DNA of 64,000 bases, taken from NCBI GenBank assembly GCA_021166725.1, contig JAJPES010000041.1, positions 1-64,000 on the forward strand, read 5' to 3'. This DNA is from Burkholderiaceae bacterium (lineage in GTDB: Bacteria; Pseudomonadota; Gammaproteobacteria; Burkholderiales; Burkholderiaceae_E). The notes beneath the pieces are model-generated. The model was given only the letters and a program-made list of their open reading frames with translations. It searched no databases and was not told the DNA's origin. Shown here piece by piece: positions 53,169 through 63,574 of this stretch (its first letter is position 1; every line of letters begins with the position of its first letter). Both the position numbers and the translations under genes were made by a program.

Positions 53169-54287
53169 TCAGGTCTGCGTCGCTGCGCGGGGATCCCGGG
53201 TTGCCGGCTGCGCAGGGGGGCGCTGCGCGCGATCGAACTCGGCGCGCACATGCCGGGCGGGTACGGCGAATTCGAGGTCCATGCGCTCGAGCAGGTCGAT
53301 GATCGCCAGGTTGATCCGCTGCTGGATGTCCATGTACATCGTGTAGTCCGACGCGAGCACGTAGTAGACGAACTCGAACTCGAGTCCGTATTCGCCGAAG
53401 GTCGACTGGTGCCCGCGATCGAAGCGGACGTCCTGCTGTCCGCGGATGATTTCCTTGACCGCCTCGACGACCTGCTGCACGCGCTCGCTCGTCGTGCCGT
53501 AGGGCAGGCGAAAGCCGAACACCACGCGGCGATGCGGCATGCGGCTGTAGTTGTGCACCAGCAGGTCGAGCAGTTTCGAGTTGGCGATGATCAGCTGCTC
53601 GCCGCGCAGCGAATCGATGCGCGTGCTCTTGATGCCGACGTTGCGAACGGTGCCCAGGTCGTCGCCGAAGGCGATGAACTCGCCGACCTCGAAGGGCTTG
53701 TCCAGGCCGATGCTGACCGACGAGAAGAGGTCGCCGAGCAGGCTCTGCAACGCGAGCGCCACGGCGACGCCACCGATGCCCAGGCTGGCGACGAATGCGG
53801 TGATGTCCACGCCGGCGTTGGCGAGCATCGCCATCAGCAGCGTCGTCCAGACGAAGAGCTGCGCGGTCCAGCGCAGGATGCCGATGATGACCGGATTGCC
53901 GCGCGGCTTGTCGTCGGCGCTCGGGCGGCGCAGCCACAGCTCGATCAGCGCGTTGATCCACAGCGCGACCTGCACGCCGACCAGCGCGAAGCTCAGGTTG
54001 CCCAGGATCGCCTCGGCGCGCCGCGGGAGATCGAGGAATTCGGCGGCGAACACCAGCGACAGCAGCAGCAGGATCCAGTTGCGCGTGGTGCGCACGATCA
54101 CATGCAGCGGGCGCGCGGCGCGCGCCGCCGCCTCCGGCAGGCGCTCGTCGAGACGGCGCAGGCGCGAGCGCAGCAGCCCGAGCACCGTGCTGGCGATGCC
54201 GAAGCCGACCAGTGCCGCTGCCAGCGCGATGAGCCAGCTCGCTACCGGGTTTCCCATCCATTCCAGCTGGTTCAGCCCTTCGAACAT
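53169..54287 (-). CDS. mscS: MscS-family mechanosensitive channel
   Basis: A 372-aa channel with about four to five N-terminal helices, the glycine/alanine pore helix (FVASLGIGGVAVALALQS) followed by LLGDLFSSVSIGLDKPF, and a beta/alpha-beta C-terminal domain with IGIKSTRIDSLRGE-like features (VGIKSTRIDS). It opens under membrane tension. AAGGAG lies 5 nt before the ATG. It lies 10 nt after lspA on the same strand. Confidence 0.9.
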   Translation of the reverse strand: MFEGLNQLEWMGNPVASWLIALAAALVGFGIASTVLGLLRSRLRRLDERLPEAAARAARPLHVIVRTTRNWILLLLSLVFAAEFLDLPRRAEAILGNLSFALVGVQVALWINALIELWLRRPSADDKPRGNPVIIGILRWTAQLFVWTTLLMAMLANAGVDITAFVASLGIGGVAVALALQSLLGDLFSSVSIGLDKPFEVGEFIAFGDDLGTVRNVGIKSTRIDSLRGEQLIIANSKLLDLLVHNYSRMPHRRVVFGFRLPYGTTSERVQQVVEAVKEIIRGQQDVRFDRGHQSTFGEYGLEFEFVYYVLASDYTMYMDIQQRINLAIIDLLERMDLEFAVPARHVRAEFDRAQRPPAQPATRDPRAATQT

Positions 54288-54297
54288 CCGTTCTCCT

Positions 54298-54789
54298 TCA
54301 GCGATGGCGCCGCACGCGGCGCAGCTCGTCCACCACGAGCAGGACGGCCCCGATCGTGATCGCGCTGTCGGCGACGTTGAAGGCGGGCCAGTGGAAACGC
54401 TGCCAGTGCAGCAGCACGAAATCGACGACGTGCCCGCGCGCGATCCGATCGACGACGTTGCCGATCGCGCCACCCAGGATCAGCGCGAGCGCGAACGCGA
54501 ACAGGCGCTGCGAGCCGTGGCGCGCGAGCAGCCAGACGATGAAGGCGGCGGCCACCGCGCCGAGCCCGATGAAGAACCAGCGCTGCCAGCCCGCCGCATT
54601 TGCCAGAAAGCTGAACGCGGCGCCGCGGTTGTAGACCAGCGTGAGGTCGAAGAAGCCGGGGACGACGGCGAGGCGCTCGCCGTAGGAGAAGGCGCGCTCG
54701 ACGGCGAACTTCGTCGCCTGGTCGAGCGCGACGACGGCTGCGGCGATCCAGAGCCATCTGCCGATCGACGTCGTGCCGCTTCCCGCCAT
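54298..54789 (-). CDS. lspA: Lipoprotein signal peptidase II
   Basis: A 163-aa inner-membrane aspartyl peptidase with four helices. The catalytic aspartates are in [10 protein letters not shown] and [11 protein letters not shown], and the [10 protein letters not shown] loop is present. It cleaves prolipoproteins. Normally it follows ileS directly; here a small membrane protein gene lies between them. Confidence 0.94.
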   Translation of the reverse strand: MAGSGTTSIGRWLWIAAAVVALDQATKFAVERAFSYGERLAVVPGFFDLTLVYNRGAAFSFLANAAGWQRWFFIGLGAVAAAFIVWLLARHGSQRLFAFALALILGGAIGNVVDRIARGHVVDFVLLHWQRFHWPAFNVADSAITIGAVLLVVDELRRVRRHR

Positions 54790-54900
54790 ATTCCGCCTCC
54801 GGTGCTGTTGCGCCGCAGGCGAGGGTACCAGCGCGGGCGGGTTGTCCCGAGTCGGCGCCGTGGCATGCGGCGCACCGACGCGGCGGCGGCGCGCATCGCG

Positions 54901-55314
54901 TCAACCGTGGGTGACCTCGCGCGTATCGCTGACCAGCAGGTACAGGGAAGCCGCCGCGAAGAGCGCGTAGATCAGCACCGTGCTCCACGAGAAGACGTTC
55001 GTCCCCATTGCGCCCGACAGCAGGCCCTGGAACGTGACGAGCAGGCCGAGTACGTCGCCGACGAGGTTGCCGAGCAGGATCGCGCGCAGCGCTTCCCGGT
55101 CGTGAGTCGCGCGGGCGAACCAGTTGATGAGCGCGAAGCCGAGAAGGACGCTGCCGAAATAGCGCACGTTCAGCACTGCATGGGGATTCAGGGGCCCGGC
55201 CTCGACGGCGCTGGACCCGTAGAGCGGCAGCAGCACCTCGGGCACGAAGAGGAATCCGACGCCGAAGAGGAACCCGACGACGCCGAAGACAGCGAGAAAG
55301 GAACCGGTCTTCAT
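54901..55314 (-). CDS. Four-helix membrane protein of unknown function
   Basis: A 137-aa protein with four hydrophobic helices and polar turns (HAVLNVRYFGSVLLGFALIN, and LLVSDTREVTHG at the C-terminus). I do not recognise the family; patterns recall small uncharacterised membrane proteins of the DUF4345 or DoxX-like size class. It separates ileS (184 nt upstream) from lspA (111 nt downstream), breaking the usual ileS-lspA junction. Confidence 0.7.
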   Translation of the reverse strand: MKTGSFLAVFGVVGFLFGVGFLFVPEVLLPLYGSSAVEAGPLNPHAVLNVRYFGSVLLGFALINWFARATHDREALRAILLGNLVGDVLGLLVTFQGLLSGAMGTNVFSWSTVLIYALFAAASLYLLVSDTREVTHG

Positions 55315-55498
55315 GGTGCACTCCTTGTGCCGCGGCCGATGCCGACCGACGAAGTGCCGGCCGCGGGCCGCGCGAGTGCCAATCTACGCTCGCGGTGTCC
55401 GTCCGCAAGAGCCGTTCGCGACGTTCCGGCCGCGGCGGCGCGTTGCGTCTCGTTCTCGTCTCGACGCTCGCGCTGCCGCGGTCCGATCGCCCCGGCTT

Positions 55499-58375
55499 TC
55501 ACGCGAAGCGGCGCACCTCTCCTTCGCCGTACAGGTTCGACACGCAGCGCCCGCAGATCGCGGGGTGCGCCGGATCGACGCCCACGTCGTCGCGGTAGTG
55601 CCAGCAACGCTCGCATTTCGTCCCGTCGCTGGCGCGCACGTCGATCGCCTCGTCTTCGGCGGCAGCAACGCGCACGACCCGCGCGCCGGAGGTGATCCAG
55701 ACGAAGCGCAGGTCGTCGTCGAGCGAGGTGAGTGCCTCGTACGTCTCGCCCGAGGCGCGAAGGTCGACCTCGGCCTGCAGAGACGAGCCGATGCCGCCGG
55801 CCGTGCGCAGATCCTCGAGCTTCTTCATGATGTCGGCGCGCAGCGCGCGGATTCGCGTCCACTTCGCGACCAGCGCGGCCGTGTCGGGCGCCTCGACGTC
55901 GGCCCAGCGCTCGACGCCTTCGAAGCGGTGCCAGGTCTGCGTGAAGATCGTGCCGCCGGCGTCGCGGTGCAGTTGCGGTGCGAAGATCGGCCACGCCTCC
56001 TCGGCGGTGAACGACAGCACCGGCGCGACGATGCGCAGCAGCGCGTCGGTGACGTGATGCAGCACCGTCTGCGCCGAGCGGCGCGCGAGCGAGCGTTCGC
56101 CGGTCGTGTAGAGGCGATCCTTCAGCACATCCAGGTAGAACGCGCCGAGATCCTCCGAGCAGAACGTGTGGATGCGCGCGATCGCCGGGTGGAACTCGAA
56201 GCGCTCGTAGTCGGCCTCGATCGATTTCTGCCACGCCGCGGTCATCGCGATCGCGTAGCGGTCGATCTCGAGCAGTTCGTCGGCGGCCACCGCATCGCGC
56301 GCCGGATCGAAGTCGGAGACGTTGGCGAGCAGGAAGCGAAGCGTGTTGCGGATACGCCGGTAGGCCTCGACGACCCGCGCGAGGATCTCCTTCGACAGCG
56401 ACATCTCGCCCGAGTAGTCGGTGCTGGCCACCCACAGGCGCAGGATCTCCGCGCCCAGCGTTCCGGCAACCTCCTGCGGCTCGATGCCGTTGCCGAGCGA
56501 CTTGCTCATCTTGCGGCCCTGGCCGTCGACGGTGAAGCCGTGCGTGAGCAGCGCCTTGTACGGCGGCACGCCGTTCAACATCGACGACGTGAGCAGCGAC
56601 GAATGGAACCAGCCGCGATGCTGGTCGCTGCCCTCGAGGTACATGTCGGCGGGGAAGTGCGACTTCTCCCGATGCGAGCCGCGCAGCACCGTCTCGTGCG
56701 TGGTGCCCGAGTCGAACCAGACGTCGAGCGTGTCGCGGCTTTTCACGTAGTGCCCGGCCTCGTCGCCGAGCAGCTCGCGCGGATCGAGCCGCTGCCAGGC
56801 TTCGATACCTTCCTGCTCGACGCGCCTGGCCACTGCCTCGAGCAGCTCGAGCGCGCGCGGATGCAGCTCGCCCGTTTCCTTGTGCAGGAAGAAGGCCATC
56901 GGCACGCCCCATTGCCGCTGGCGCGACAGCGTCCAGTCGGGACGCTGCGCGATCATCGCGTGCAATCGCGCCTTGCCCCAGGCCGGATAGAAGCGCGTCG
57001 CGTCGACTCCGGCGAGCGCGGACTCGCGTAGCGTGGGGCCGCCGTCGCTGGGCACGACGTCCATGCCGGCGAACCACTGGCTGGACGCGCGGTAGATCAC
57101 CGGCGTCTTGTGGCGCCAGCAGTGCATGTAGCTGTGCGTGTAGTCCCAGGTGTCGAACAGCACGCCGATCTCGCGCAGGTAGTCGACGATGCGCGGGTTG
57201 GCGTCCCAGATCGACAGTCCGCCCCAGTCCGGCAGCGAGGCGGCGTAGATGCCGTCGCCCTGCACCGGCTGCAGGATGTCCTCGTCGCGCATGCCGTGCG
57301 CCTTGCACGACAGGAAGTCTTCGACGCCGTAGGCCGGCGCCGAATGGACGATGCCGGTGCCCGACTCGAGCGTCACGTAATCGCCGAGATACACCGGCGA
57401 CAGGCGATCGGCGAACGGATGGCGAAACGCGACGCGATCGAGCGCGCGTCCCTTGGCGGTGGCGAGCACCTCGCCTTCGAGCTTCCACGCCTTCAGGCAC
57501 GCTTCGACGCGTTCGGCGGCGAGCACCAGCAGCGCGGGCGCGCCCTGCCAGTCGACGCGCACCAGCGCGTAGTCGAAGTCGGGATGGACGTTCAGCGCCT
57601 GGTTCGACGGAATCGTCCACGGGGTGGTCGTCCAGATCACCGCGTAGCCGCGCTCGACGGGAAGCCTCGGCAGTCCGAAGGCACGTGCGACCGCGTCGGG
57701 GTCGGCGAAGGGGAAGCCGACGTCGATCGCCGGATCGGTGCGGTCTCGGTATTCGACTTCGGCCTCGGCGAGCGCCGAACGGCAGTCGAAGCACCAGTTC
57801 ACCGGCTTCAGGCCGCGATAGAGGAAGCCCTTATCCAGGATGCGCCCGAGCGCGCGCAGCTCGTCGGCCTCGTTGCCCGGGGCCATCGTCAGGTACGGAT
57901 CCTTCCAGTCGCCGAGCACGCCCAGGCGAATGAAGTCGCGCTTCTGGCGCACGATCTGTTCGGTGGCGTAGGCACGCGATTTCGCCTGCACCTCGTCGGC
58001 CGACAGATGCTTGCCGTAGCGCTTCTCGATCTGGATCTCGATCGGCATCCCGTGGCAGTCCCAGCCCGGTACGTAATGCGCGTCGTAGCCGGCCATGTTG
58101 CGGCTCTTGACGATGACGTCCTTCAGGATCTTGTTGACCGCGTGCCCGAGGTGGATGTCGCCGTTGGCATACGGCGGGCCATCGTGCAGCACCCAGACCG
58201 GGCGGCCCTTCGACGCGACGCGGATGCGCTCGTAGACGTCGTCGTCCTGCCATTGCTGCGTCCATGCGGGCTCGCGCCTGGCGAGGTCGCCGCGCATCGG
58301 GAACGACGTTTCGGGCATGTTCAGGGTGTCTCGCCACCCTTTGTCGCGGCGCGCGGCGGATTTTCCTTCGGCCAT
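55499..58375 (-). CDS. ileS: Isoleucyl-tRNA synthetase
   Basis: A 958-aa class I synthetase. HIGH-type motif [14 protein letters not shown] near residue 65, the editing CP1 domain, KMSKSLGN, and C-terminal zinc cysteines CERCW and CGRCV are all present. It is the E. coli-type, zinc-containing enzyme. The ATG at 58375 gives [13 protein letters not shown]; it follows ribF by 14 nt. Confidence 0.96.
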   Translation of the reverse strand: MAEGKSAARRDKGWRDTLNMPETSFPMRGDLARREPAWTQQWQDDDVYERIRVASKGRPVWVLHDGPPYANGDIHLGHAVNKILKDVIVKSRNMAGYDAHYVPGWDCHGMPIEIQIEKRYGKHLSADEVQAKSRAYATEQIVRQKRDFIRLGVLGDWKDPYLTMAPGNEADELRALGRILDKGFLYRGLKPVNWCFDCRSALAEAEVEYRDRTDPAIDVGFPFADPDAVARAFGLPRLPVERGYAVIWTTTPWTIPSNQALNVHPDFDYALVRVDWQGAPALLVLAAERVEACLKAWKLEGEVLATAKGRALDRVAFRHPFADRLSPVYLGDYVTLESGTGIVHSAPAYGVEDFLSCKAHGMRDEDILQPVQGDGIYAASLPDWGGLSIWDANPRIVDYLREIGVLFDTWDYTHSYMHCWRHKTPVIYRASSQWFAGMDVVPSDGGPTLRESALAGVDATRFYPAWGKARLHAMIAQRPDWTLSRQRQWGVPMAFFLHKETGELHPRALELLEAVARRVEQEGIEAWQRLDPRELLGDEAGHYVKSRDTLDVWFDSGTTHETVLRGSHREKSHFPADMYLEGSDQHRGWFHSSLLTSSMLNGVPPYKALLTHGFTVDGQGRKMSKSLGNGIEPQEVAGTLGAEILRLWVASTDYSGEMSLSKEILARVVEAYRRIRNTLRFLLANVSDFDPARDAVAADELLEIDRYAIAMTAAWQKSIEADYERFEFHPAIARIHTFCSEDLGAFYLDVLKDRLYTTGERSLARRSAQTVLHHVTDALLRIVAPVLSFTAEEAWPIFAPQLHRDAGGTIFTQTWHRFEGVERWADVEAPDTAALVAKWTRIRALRADIMKKLEDLRTAGGIGSSLQAEVDLRASGETYEALTSLDDDLRFVWITSGARVVRVAAAEDEAIDVRASDGTKCERCWHYRDDVGVDPAHPAICGRCVSNLYGEGEVRRFA

Positions 58376-58389
58376 CGGTTCTCCGGAGC

Positions 58390-59388
58390 TCAATCGGCGG
58401 AATCTGGGGGCGGGAGCGGGGTGTGCAGACTCGCCTCGCGCGCGAACATTTCGCGTGCATGGCGCGCATCGAGCGCGATCTGCGCGCGCAACGCGTCGAG
58501 CGAATCGAAGCTGCGCTCGTCGCGCAGCTTCGCGACGAATTCGACGCGCACTAGGCGCCCGTAGGCGGGCTCGTCGAAATCGAACAGGTGTGTCTCGAGC
58601 AGCAGCTGTCCGTCGCGCTCGACCGCGGGGCGCGTGCCGAGGCTCGCCACGCCCTGCACCGCGGCCTCGCGCAGGCCGTGCGCACGCACGACGAAGACGC
58701 CGTGCAGCGCCGGACGCGCGAAGGGAATGCGAACGTTCATCGTGGGAAAGCCCAGCGTGCGCCCCAGTTTCTTTCCGTGCAGCACCCGACCGCAGATGGA
58801 GTACGGCCGTCCGAGCAGCGCGGTGGCGAGCGGGAAGTCGGCGGCGGCGAGCGCAGCGCGCACGGACGAGCTAGAGACGCGCTCGCCTTCGCGTTCGATC
58901 GTCGTCAGTCGCTCGAGCTCGAAGCCCGTGGGCCGGGCGAGCTGTTGCAGCAGCGCGTAGTCGCCGGCGCGGCGGGCGCCGAAGCGGAAATCGTCGCCGA
59001 TCAGCAGGTAGCGCGTCTGCACGCCGCCGACCAGGATCTGCTCGACGAATTGCTGCGGCGACAACGACGCCAGCGACGCGTCGAAGCGCGCAATGCAGAC
59101 GCGGTCCACGCCACAGGCGGCCAGTGCCGCGACCTTGTCTCGCAGCGTGCTGATGCGGGTGGGCGCAGTGGCGTCGGGGTGGCCGGCGGCGATGGCGCGC
59201 GACGCGAAGTATTCGCGCGGGTGCGGCTCGAAGGTGAGCACGCAGACCGGCAGCCCGCGCGCGCGCGCCTTTTCGCGCAGCGTCGCGATCACCGCCTGGT
59301 GACCCACGTGCATGCCGTCGAAGTTGCCGATGGTGAGCGCGCACGGGCGGCGCCTGTGGGGCGGCGGCTGGCGGCGGAAGATTTCCAT
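58390..59388 (-). CDS. ribF: Bifunctional riboflavin kinase/FAD synthetase
   Basis: A 332-aa enzyme that makes FMN and FAD. The N-terminal FMN adenylyltransferase has [12 protein letters not shown] and SSSSVR; the C-terminal flavokinase has [11 protein letters not shown] and [10 protein letters not shown]. It starts the conserved ribF-ileS-lspA-coaBC-dut block. TATAAT on the minus strand (59434-59439) may be its -10. Confidence 0.95.
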   Translation of the reverse strand: MEIFRRQPPPHRRRPCALTIGNFDGMHVGHQAVIATLREKARARGLPVCVLTFEPHPREYFASRAIAAGHPDATAPTRISTLRDKVAALAACGVDRVCIARFDASLASLSPQQFVEQILVGGVQTRYLLIGDDFRFGARRAGDYALLQQLARPTGFELERLTTIEREGERVSSSSVRAALAAADFPLATALLGRPYSICGRVLHGKKLGRTLGFPTMNVRIPFARPALHGVFVVRAHGLREAAVQGVASLGTRPAVERDGQLLLETHLFDFDEPAYGRLVRVEFVAKLRDERSFDSLDALRAQIALDARHAREMFAREASLHTPLPPPDSAD

Positions 59389-59411
59389 CGGGAGGGGCGG
59401 CTGCGGCTGGC

Positions 59412-59441
59412 TTGCTGCGCGGCAAAACCTTGAATTATAAG
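59412..59441 (+). promoter_or_regulatory. Candidate purN promoter
   Basis: TTGCTG (59412-59417) and TATAAG (59436-59441) are 18 nt apart and precede the purN ATG by about 40 nt. On the other strand the overlapping TATAAT serves ribF, so the A/T-rich palindrome may be shared. Confidence 0.38.
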
Positions 59442-59480
59442 GCGCGCCGGCCGCGTTTCCCACGATGATAAGCTTGGCCG

Positions 59481-60122
59481 ATGAAGAGCATCGTCGTGCT
59501 GATCTCCGGGCGCGGCTCGAACATGACGGCGATCGCGCAGGCGCTGCGCGACGAGCGGTGGTCCGCGCGCATTGCCTGCGTGATCGCCGACCGTCCCGCC
59601 GCAGCCGGCCTCGATCGTGCAAGCGAGTACGGTGCAGCCACCGAAGTCGTCGACTTCCGCGCCTTCGACACGCGCGCCGCGTTCGAGGATGCGCTGGCGA
59701 GCGCGATCGACCGGCATGCGCCCGATCTCGTCGTGCTGGCCGGTTTCATGCGGATCCTCGGCGACGGCTTCGTCGAGCGCTATACGGACCGCATGCTGAA
59801 CATCCATCCGTCGCTGCTGCCCGCGTTCCCGGGCTTGCACACGCATCGCCGCGCGCTCGAAGCCGGTGTCGCCGTGCACGGCGCAACCGTCCACCTGGTC
59901 GGGCGCGAGCTCGACATGGGTCCGATCGTCGCGCAGGCGGCACTTGCGGTGCGCCCCGACGACGACGAGGAGCGTCTTGCCTCGCGCGTGCTCGCGCTCG
60001 AGCACCGCCTGTATCCGATGGCCGTGCGCTGGTTCGTCGAGGGACGGTTGCTGCTGGAGGGCGAGCGCGTCGTGCTGCGCGAGCCGCGACCGGGCGAGAC
60101 GCGCTGCCTCTGGGCAGGCTGA
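59481..60122 (+). CDS. purN: Phosphoribosylglycinamide formyltransferase
   Basis: A 213-aa purine enzyme that transfers a formyl group to GAR. The catalytic residues are N107 and H109 (NIHPSLLPAFPG) and D145 (GRELDMGPIV); the ISGRGSN phosphate loop is at residues 9-14. TGA overlaps the ATG of the following methyltransferase by one nucleotide (TGATG). Confidence 0.95.
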   Translation: MKSIVVLISGRGSNMTAIAQALRDERWSARIACVIADRPAAAGLDRASEYGAATEVVDFRAFDTRAAFEDALASAIDRHAPDLVVLAGFMRILGDGFVERYTDRMLNIHPSLLPAFPGLHTHRRALEAGVAVHGATVHLVGRELDMGPIVAQAALAVRPDDDEERLASRVLALEHRLYPMAVRWFVEGRLLLEGERVVLREPRPGETRCLWAG

Positions 60123-61468
60123 TGCGTTTCGGCGCGATGCGCCGGCAGGCGCTGGCGCAGGCGCTGCGCAGCGCCGATCGCCCCGCCGACGTGGCATTGC
60201 GCGCCTTCTTCCGCGCGCATCCCGCGCTCGGCCGGCGCGATCGGGCGCGCATCGCCGAGTCGGTATTCGACGTGCTGCGCCAGCGGCGCCTGTACGAGCG
60301 GATCGCGTTCGGTGCGGGAGATGGCGGCAGCAGCGGGGGCGGGAGCGGCGGCAGCAGCGGGAGCGGGAGTGGCGGCAGCAGCGGCGGTGACATCGGCAGC
60401 GGCGTCGTCGTCGACGCCGGCGCGCCGATCGGCCGGCTGCACGAGGACGCTTCGCTGGATGCTTTGCTCGACCTCGCCGACGCGCGGCTGGAAGGCCGCC
60501 TCGAGCTCCCGCAGGGGCTGCCCTTCGAAGTCCGCTACAGCCTTCCGGACTGGCTCGCGCAGGCGCTGCTCGCGCAGTTCGGTGCGGGCCAGGCGCAGGC
60601 GCTGGCCGCCGCGCTGCTCGAGGCGGCGCCGCTCGATCTGCGCGCCAATGTCGCGAAGGTCGATCGAGCCACCGTGCGGCGCGAGCTCGACGAGGCCGGC
60701 ATCGAGACGAGCGAACTGCCGCACTCTCCGAACGCGCTGCGCGCGAGCGGCAAGCCCGCGCTCGAACGCACCGCCGGCTACCTCGCCGGGCGTTTCGAGG
60801 TGCAGGACGTCGGCAGCCAGTTGCTCGCGATGCTCGCCGCGCCGCGCCGCGGCCAGACGGTGATCGACCTGTGCGCCGGGGCCGGCGGCAAGACGCTCGC
60901 GATGGCCGCCGCGATGCGCTCGACCGGTCACATCTACGCGTGCGACGTCGCCGCCAAGCGGCTGCAGCGGATGCGACAGAGACTGGCGCGCAGCGGCGCC
61001 GACAACGTGTTTCCGATCGTCATTGCCGGCGAGCACGACGCGCGACTGGACCGGTTGCAGGGCCGGGCCGACGTCGTGCTGGTCGATGCTCCGTGCACCG
61101 GCACCGGAACCCTGCGCCGCGCACCCGACCTGAAATGGCGCATCGGTCCGTTCGAGCGCGACGGCTTCGTTGCCCAGCAGCGCGCGCTGCTCGATGCGGC
61201 GGCGGCGCTCGTGCGTCCCGGTGGACATCTCGTCTATGCGACCTGCAGCCTGCTCGCCGCCGAGAACGACGAACAGCGCGACGCCTTCGAGTCGCGCCAT
61301 GCAGGATGGGTGCGTTGCGATCCGCGCCCGGTGCTCGAAGGGCAGGGCGCGAAGCTGCACGCGCAGGCGAGTGCCGACGACACGCTGCGCCTGCTGCCGC
61401 ATCGCGACGACTGCGACGGGTTCTTCGCCGTGCGCTGGCGCCGCAGCGAGGCTGCGGGCGAAGGTTAG
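60122..61468 (+). CDS. RsmB/NOP-family RNA (cytosine-C5) methyltransferase
   Basis: A 448-aa enzyme with a short NusB-like helical N-domain (1-62), then the SAM-dependent methyltransferase: DLCAGAGGKT, ACDVAAKRL, VDAPCTGTGTLRRAPDLKWR (catalytic Cys) and YATCSLLAAEND (second Cys). Residues 65-94 are a Gly/Ser-rich linker, (GGSSGGGS)-like, which looks like a microsatellite expansion. It resembles RsmB-like rRNA methyltransferases; its target is unknown. TAG at its end starts a TAGAAT that may serve panB. Confidence 0.9.
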   Translation: MRFGAMRRQALAQALRSADRPADVALRAFFRAHPALGRRDRARIAESVFDVLRQRRLYERIAFGAGDGGSSGGGSGGSSGSGSGGSSGGDIGSGVVVDAGAPIGRLHEDASLDALLDLADARLEGRLELPQGLPFEVRYSLPDWLAQALLAQFGAGQAQALAAALLEAAPLDLRANVAKVDRATVRRELDEAGIETSELPHSPNALRASGKPALERTAGYLAGRFEVQDVGSQLLAMLAAPRRGQTVIDLCAGAGGKTLAMAAAMRSTGHIYACDVAAKRLQRMRQRLARSGADNVFPIVIAGEHDARLDRLQGRADVVLVDAPCTGTGTLRRAPDLKWRIGPFERDGFVAQQRALLDAAAALVRPGGHLVYATCSLLAAENDEQRDAFESRHAGWVRCDPRPVLEGQGAKLHAQASADDTLRLLPHRDDCDGFFAVRWRRSEAAGEG

Positions 61469-61471
61469 AAT
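61466..61471 (+). promoter_or_regulatory. TAGAAT -10-like box for panB overlapping the upstream stop
   Basis: TAGAAT contains the TAG stop of the methyltransferase gene and lies 30 nt before the panB ATG. No clear -35. Confidence 0.33.
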
Positions 61472-61500
61472 CGGCCGAACATCACGATGCGAGCCGACGC

Positions 61501-62337
61501 ATGAGTTCCCAAACGGCGCCTTCGGCGCCCGCCGACGCCGGGCGCAGCCCGATCACGCAGCCTCGACTCGCCGAGATGCGGGCGCGCGGCGAGCCGATCG
61601 CGATGCTCACCTGCTACGACGCGAGCTTCGCGGCGCTGCTCGACTCGGTCGGCATCGATAGCCTGCTCGTCGGTGATTCGCTGGGCATGGTCGTGCAAGG
61701 TCATTCGTCCACGCTGCCGGTGACGCTCGACGAAGTCGCCTATCACGTTCGCTGCGTCGCGCGCGCCAACCGCTATGCATGGCTCGTTGCCGACATGCCG
61801 TTCGGCAGCTACCAGGCGGGCGCCGAATCGGCACTGGCCAACGCCGTCACGTTGATGCGCGCCGGTGCGCAGATGGTCAAGATCGAAGGCGGCGCGTGGC
61901 TTGCGCCGACGGTGGAACTGTTCGCCCGCACCGGCATCCCGGTGTGCGCGCATCTCGGGCTGACGCCGCAGTCGGTGCACGTGCTCGGCGGCTACCGCGT
62001 GCAGGCACGCGATGCGCAGGCGGCCGATCGACTCGTCGCCGACGCGCTCGCGCTCGAGCAGGCGGGTGCCACGATGCTCGTGCTCGAAATGGTCCCCGCG
62101 GCACTCGCCGAAACGCTCACGCAGCGCCTGTCGATACCCACGATCGGCATCGGAGCAGGCGCCGGCTGCTCGGGCCAGGTGCTCGTGCTGCACGACATGC
62201 TCGACGTATACCCCGGTCGGCGGCCGCGCTTCGTGCGCAACTTCATGGCCGGCGCATCGAGCGTGCGCGAGGCCGTCGAACGCTATCGCGACGCGGTGAA
62301 GGCGCGCGCGTTTCCCGCGGCCGAGCACGCGTTCTAG
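61501..62337 (+). CDS. panB: 3-methyl-2-oxobutanoate hydroxymethyltransferase
   Basis: A 278-aa enzyme that makes ketopantoate for pantothenate and CoA. Motifs: LTCYDASFA, VGDSLGMVVQGH, the metal and substrate residues in ADMPFGSY, KIEGG, and IGIGAGAGCSGQVLV. An 18-residue non-conserved N-terminus precedes the core. The pathway partner panC is not in this window; downstream coaBC is, but far away. Confidence 0.95.
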   Translation: MSSQTAPSAPADAGRSPITQPRLAEMRARGEPIAMLTCYDASFAALLDSVGIDSLLVGDSLGMVVQGHSSTLPVTLDEVAYHVRCVARANRYAWLVADMPFGSYQAGAESALANAVTLMRAGAQMVKIEGGAWLAPTVELFARTGIPVCAHLGLTPQSVHVLGGYRVQARDAQAADRLVADALALEQAGATMLVLEMVPAALAETLTQRLSIPTIGIGAGAGCSGQVLVLHDMLDVYPGRRPRFVRNFMAGASSVREAVERYRDAVKARAFPAAEHAF

Positions 62338-62353
62338 AAGGACGGACGGCGCC

Positions 62354-63160
62354 GTGGCCCAGGACGCGTCCGAGAAGACGGGAGCAGCGGACGAGCGTCG
62401 CGTGCGCGAGATCGCGATCGTCACCGGCGCCTCGCGCGGCCTGGGCGCTGCGATCGCCGAACGCCTGCTCGCCCCGCATCGGCGCCTCGTCTGCGTCGCA
62501 CGCTCGGGCAACGATGCGCTGGCGGCACGCGCGCAGGCTTCGGGCGCGCCGCTCGACTACCTCCGGCACGACCTGTCCGATGCGCAGGACACCGATCGTC
62601 TCGCCGATGCGCTCTCGGCATTGTTGCGCGCGCATCGTGATGCGAGACGCTTCGTTCTGGTGAACAACGCCGGCATCGTCGAGCCGATCGGTCGGATCGA
62701 AGCGCTGCGCAGCGAAGGGATCGCCGCGGCGTTGCAGGTCAACCTCGCGTCGCTGATGCGGCTCACGGCCGCCTTTCTCGATGCCACCGACGGCGCGAGC
62801 GGCGAGCGGCGCATCCTCGGCATTTCGTCGGGCGCGGCGCGACACCCGATCGCCGGCTGGGCGCCCTATTGCGCGACCAAGGCGGCCGTCGACATGTTCA
62901 CGCGCTGCATCGTCGACGAGCAGTCCCGGCGGGCGAATCCGGCGCGTGCGTGCGCGCTCGCGCCCGGCGTGCTCGATACGGACATGCAGTCGACGATCCG
63001 ATCGGCCGATTTCCCGTCGATCGATCGGTTCCGCGAGCTGAAGACGCAGGGCGGGCTGATCTCGCCGGAGCAAGCGGCCGCGCGGATCGTCGCCTATCTC
63101 GAGCGCGACGACTTCGGTTCGCGACCGGTCGACGACCTGCGCGAGCACGCGGGGAGGTGA
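62354..63160 (+). CDS. Short-chain dehydrogenase/reductase (sepiapterin/benzil reductase-like)
   Basis: A 268-aa SDR that starts at GTG, 16 nt after panB. The cofactor loop is IVTGASRGLGAAIA, and the active-site set is NNAGIVEP, then ISSGAAR and YCATKAAVD. The LAPGVLDTDMQ tail resembles YueD-like benzil or sepiapterin reductases. The substrate is unknown. Confidence 0.85.
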   Translation: MAQDASEKTGAADERRVREIAIVTGASRGLGAAIAERLLAPHRRLVCVARSGNDALAARAQASGAPLDYLRHDLSDAQDTDRLADALSALLRAHRDARRFVLVNNAGIVEPIGRIEALRSEGIAAALQVNLASLMRLTAAFLDATDGASGERRILGISSGAARHPIAGWAPYCATKAAVDMFTRCIVDEQSRRANPARACALAPGVLDTDMQSTIRSADFPSIDRFRELKTQGGLISPEQAAARIVAYLERDDFGSRPVDDLREHAGR

Positions 63161-63271
63161 GCGTGCCGGGGCGTCGCCGCAGGCGGCGACTCGCTGGCGT
63201 GCGATCGTCGAAAGTTCACTGCGGGCCGTCGGCGCCGCGACACGCGAAGTCGGGTCCACCGCCTTCGTCGC

Positions 63272-63300
63272 GCAAAAGAAAACGGCGCGGTAAGGCGCCG
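63272..63300 (-). terminator. Intrinsic terminator for rpmB-rpmG
   Basis: On the minus strand a CGGCGC...GCGCCG stem (plus coordinates 63283-63288 and 63295-63300) with a 6-nt loop is followed by TTTTCTTTT. It lies 47 nt after the rpmG stop and is the clearest intrinsic terminator in the window. Confidence 0.8.
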
Positions 63301-63347
63301 TCCTTCGAGTACGGGGGCGCGCAGTGCGCGCCGAACGGCCGTGCCCG

Positions 63348-63503
63348 TTACTTGATCTTCGTTTCCTTGTAGGCCACGTGCTTGCGAGCGACGGGATCGA
63401 ACTTCTTGATCTCCATCTTCTCGGGCATGTTCCGCTTGTTCTTCGTGGTCGTGTAGAAGTGGCCGGTGCCGGCCGTCGACTCGAGCTTGATCTTGTCACG
63501 CAT
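63348..63503 (-). CDS. rpmG: 50S ribosomal protein L33
   Basis: A 51-aa protein, [20 protein letters not shown] onward, ending KETKIK. It lacks the four zinc cysteines, so it is the C-minus form. It lies 71 nt downstream of rpmB on the same strand, the usual rpmB-rpmG pair, and is followed by an intrinsic terminator. Confidence 0.95.
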   Translation of the reverse strand: MRDKIKLESTAGTGHFYTTTKNKRNMPEKMEIKKFDPVARKHVAYKETKIK

Positions 63504-63574
63504 CGGGAGATCCTCCGATTCGGTGTGTTCAGTGGGTCAGGCTTCGCCCGCGGGCTACGCGTGGCCGGGTGGCT

